A DNA stretch of 64,000 nt. Source: Clostridiales bacterium UBA1738. Its GTDB lineage: Bacteria > Bacillota > Clostridia > UBA1381. Every line of letters begins with the position of its first letter. Position 1 is the stretch's first letter. The notes beneath the pieces were generated by a model. That model worked only from the letters and a program-made list of their open reading frames with translations, had not been told where the DNA came from and did no database searches. Below are positions 62,046-64,000 of the stretch, piece after piece. The translations under genes and the position numbers were made by a program. The stretch covers positions 1 to 64,000 of the forward strand of contig DCIA01000007.1 of assembly GCA_002315735.1 (NCBI GenBank), read 5' to 3'.

Positions 62046-63392
62046 TTATTTAATTAATAGCATTACCGATTCCACGTGCACTGTGTGAGGGAACATATCG
62101 ACTGCTGTAACTTTTTCTACCTTATATCCATTATCCACCAGATATTTTGCATCGCGTGCAAGTGTTGCAGGATTGCAAGAAACATAAACTATTCGTTTTG
62201 GATTTGCAGACACAATAGACGATAGTGTTGCTTCATCGCTGCCCTTTCTCGGTGGGTCTAAAATCACAATGTCGGGCGATAACCCGTCTTTAATTAGTTT
62301 TGGCACTAATTCTTCGGCAGCTGATGCATAAAATTCTGCATTTTTAATATTATTTTTTATAGCATTTGATTTTGCGTTTTCGATTGCCTTTTCTACAATT
62401 TCAATTCCGATTGCTGATTTTGCATATTTGGAAGCGGTTAGCGAAATCGTGCCGATACCACAATAAATATCCAAAACTGTGTCTGTATTTTTAATATCTG
62501 CATAATCTATTGCAGTGCTATATAGTTTTTCGGTTTGGATAGGATTGATTTGAAAGAAACTTTCGGGTGAAATTTTATAATTTAAGCCGCATAAATTAGC
62601 AGAGAGTGTGTCTTTGCCCCAAAGCAAAATATTTTTATCACCTAAAACAAGATTGGTTCTTTTTTTGTTTATATTTAATACTATTCCGATAATTTTGTTT
62701 GAAAGGGAAGAAAGCATTTTGATAAGTTCTTCGGATTTAGGCAAATTATCAGAATTTACAGAAATAACTACAAGAGATTCTTTTTCGGTATTTCTAATAA
62801 AGGCACGGCGCATAATACCTTTATGCTCCGTTTCGTCATAGACAGAAATATTATACTTTCGTATAAAAGCCGTTATTGTGTTCATAATGTCTTTGTTTAG
62901 TTTATCTCCAAGTAAGCAATCATTTAAAGGTACAACATCGTGACTTCGCTCTCTGTAAAATCCCCAAGACCCATCAGGCAAAAATGGGAATACCATTTTA
63001 TTTCTGTAATAAAAAGGCTCATCCATACCGATAATATCAATGTTTTTGTTAATCCCGCCAATTCTTTCAAGAGAATCGTGAACAAAACTTTTTTTAAAAT
63101 TTAGTTGCTCTTTATAGTCTGCCATCATAAGTTGGCAACCACCACATTTTGAAAAATGTTCACATTTTGGGTTTACTCTATATGGGGAAGATTTTATTAA
63201 CTTAACAGACTTTGCATATCCATAGTTTGATTTTGTCTTTAAAATAAGAAGCTCACAAATGTCACCGGGAACTGTTTGAGGTACAAAAAGGGTGTACCCT
63301 GAGATTTTTGCAATTCCGTTTCCGTCTGAGGAAATTGCGATTATTTCGGCCTTGTATGTTTTGTTTTTAACTACCGGTATTATGATAATCAA
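62046..63392 (-). CDS. rlmD: 23S rRNA (uracil-5)-methyltransferase, RlmD/RumA type
   Basis: A 448-residue enzyme with an N-terminal TRAM domain (AEIIAISSDGNGIAKISG), an Fe-S cluster set CEHFSKCGGC, the SAM motif VLDIYCGIGTISLTAS, ILDPPRKG and the catalytic Cys in VYVSCNPATLARD. The start is uncertain: TTG 63392 has AAAGGA immediately adjacent. Substrate subtype (U1939 or U747/U1939) is not resolved. Confidence 0.9.
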   Translation of the reverse strand: MIIIIPVVKNKTYKAEIIAISSDGNGIAKISGYTLFVPQTVPGDICELLILKTKSNYGYAKSVKLIKSSPYRVNPKCEHFSKCGGCQLMMADYKEQLNFKKSFVHDSLERIGGINKNIDIIGMDEPFYYRNKMVFPFLPDGSWGFYRERSHDVVPLNDCLLGDKLNKDIMNTITAFIRKYNISVYDETEHKGIMRRAFIRNTEKESLVVISVNSDNLPKSEELIKMLSSLSNKIIGIVLNINKKRTNLVLGDKNILLWGKDTLSANLCGLNYKISPESFFQINPIQTEKLYSTAIDYADIKNTDTVLDIYCGIGTISLTASKYAKSAIGIEIVEKAIENAKSNAIKNNIKNAEFYASAAEELVPKLIKDGLSPDIVILDPPRKGSDEATLSSIVSANPKRIVYVSCNPATLARDAKYLVDNGYKVEKVTAVDMFPHTVHVESVMLLIK

Positions 63393-63485
63393 TCCTTTTA
63401 CATTTTTTATACAATTATATACTAAAATTCGATATAATTCAACCGATGTTCATAAATTGTTAACAAAATAAACCATGTTTTTTCA

Positions 63486-63533
63486 TTGACATTATGGAAA
63501 ATAGTGCTATAATAAAGGTCAAAGAAAGTCAAA
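63486..63533 (+). promoter_or_regulatory. ctsR promoter with CtsR operator
   Basis: TTGACA (63486), 16-bp spacer, TATAAT with TGC extended -10 (63505-63513), overlapped downstream by the CtsR heptads GGTCAAA-GAA-AGTCAAA (63517-63533). Indicates autorepression of the class III heat-shock operon. Confidence 0.93.
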
Positions 63534-63556
63534 GTCAGGAAAGGACAAAGATTAGT

Positions 63557-63988
63557 ATGGGAATTAGTGACAAAATTGAGGCATTTATTACAGAACTTAT
63601 GCGAGATGAAAAGGAAATGGCGGAGTTTGGCAGAAATGACCTTGCGAATATTTTTGGCTGTGTGCCGTCACAAATAAATTATGTGATAGCAACAAGGTTT
63701 AGTGCTGATAAAGGATATTTGGTGGAGTCAAGAAGAGGTGGCGGCGGATATATTAAAATTCGCAAAATCAATCTCGGAGATGCAAGTGATGTTATCGCAG
63801 GTATTGGGAATGGCTGTGATTATCACACGGCAAAAAGATTAATAAGCTATCTTTTTGAGATTGGAAAGATTGAGGAGCAGACTGCAAATGTGCTTTTAGG
63901 AGCAATCAGTGACAGAGCCTTAGTTTTGGCAAGTAATAAAGATGAAATTAGAGCAGATATTTTGAAAAATGCAATACTTAACATATAA
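63557..63988 (+). CDS. ctsR: CtsR, class III heat-shock repressor
   Basis: A 143-residue repressor starting MGISDKIEAFITELM, with a winged helix (NDLANIFGCVPSQINYVI) and the Gly-rich wing SRRGGGGYIKI that senses heat through McsB. An apparent start at 63494 lies inside the promoter and is not used. The window ends at the ribosome binding site of the next gene, probably mcsA. Confidence 0.95.
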   Translation: MGISDKIEAFITELMRDEKEMAEFGRNDLANIFGCVPSQINYVIATRFSADKGYLVESRRGGGGYIKIRKINLGDASDVIAGIGNGCDYHTAKRLISYLFEIGKIEEQTANVLLGAISDRALVLASNKDEIRADILKNAILNI

Positions 63989-64000
63989 AGGAGAATTATT

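Noticed and set aside
63494..63556. Upstream start for ctsR
   Set aside because: It falls between the -35 and -10 hexamers and covers the CtsR operator; ATG 63557 begins the conserved CtsR sequence.
1..64000. CRISPR arrays, rRNA genes and prophage structural genes
   Set aside because: No regularly spaced direct repeats, rRNA-like blocks or capsid, portal or terminase patterns were found.

Overview
The window looks like the chromosome of a low-GC Gram-positive anaerobe of the class Clostridia (Bacillota), probably a gut or rumen type. Evidence: AT-rich codon use, AGGAGG-type ribosome binding sites with several TTG/GTG starts, CtsR with its heptad operator, a T-box riboswitch, a TepA-like ClpP-family protease, an RNase M5-like protein, ferredoxin-linked 2-oxoacid oxidoreductase IorAB, and no outer-membrane or LPS genes. 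Assignments come from reading the sequence; no database search was run.

Region 1 (1-28.9 kb, + strand) is a surface polysaccharide locus. After a partial IS transposase at the left edge come an S-layer-homology protein, an atypical response regulator and the initiating sugar transferase. About 20 assembly genes follow: five GT4, four GT2 and one GT14-like glycosyltransferase, an acyltransferase, a pyruvyl-transferase-family protein, an EpsG-type polymerase and a Wzx-type flippase. Unusual precursor enzymes are an HpaI aldolase/D-2-hydroxyacid dehydrogenase fusion and a MenD-like ThDP enzyme next to an SDR. The locus ends with Wzz/BY-kinase/PHP phosphatase control genes and then a compact cassette: 44-residue peptide, HprK-like kinase, PqqD-like (RRE) protein and S24/S26 signal-peptidase-like protein. 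With a PF14907-type nucleotidyltransferase 3 kb upstream, it resembles peptide- or protein-modification systems known from RiPP clusters but has no visible cyclase.

Region 2 (28.9-35.0 kb) is housekeeping: pyruvate kinase, an SCP2-like protein, TepA, a copper P-type ATPase, a zinc-ribbon protein, a DUF1294 protein and tRNA-Trp(CCA).

Region 3 (35.0-44.7 kb) is an integrated element at the 3' end of tRNA-Trp. The tRNA 3' end recurs twice on the right side, and a 153-bp segment (tRNA end, terminator, flank) is repeated with one mismatch. It carries an integrase, an excisionase-like protein, an HTH_36-type protein, a SIR2-like protein, DUF6076 and DUF3800 genes (the latter with a structured RNA leader), and a second tyrosine recombinase. 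Beside that second recombinase is the most striking feature: a 250-bp segment bounded by perfect 18-bp inverted repeats and holding a consensus promoter. It reads as an invertible ON/OFF switch for the adjacent minus-strand operon (surface-type protein, 56-residue peptide, CUB-like fragment, SIR2-like protein), drawn here in the OFF orientation.

Region 4 (44.7-64 kb) returns to the chromosome: RNase M5-like protein, ABC exporter and HAD phosphatase, then two divergent amino-acid-responsive operons. The minus operon has a T-box leader and encodes an acyl-CoA synthetase, IorA, IorB, PaaK, an ACT protein and, probably, a membrane protein. The plus operon has a leader peptide rich in Ile/Leu/Val followed by a terminator, and encodes a LeuA-like protein lacking the HxH metal motif, a TIM-barrel/acyl-CoA synthetase fusion, IlvE and an amidohydrolase. 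Together they suggest that scavenged aryl and branched-chain acids are activated, reductively carboxylated and transaminated to amino acids under starvation. BioY, a CDP-alcohol phosphatidyltransferase, an RlmD-type rRNA methyltransferase and CtsR close the window.
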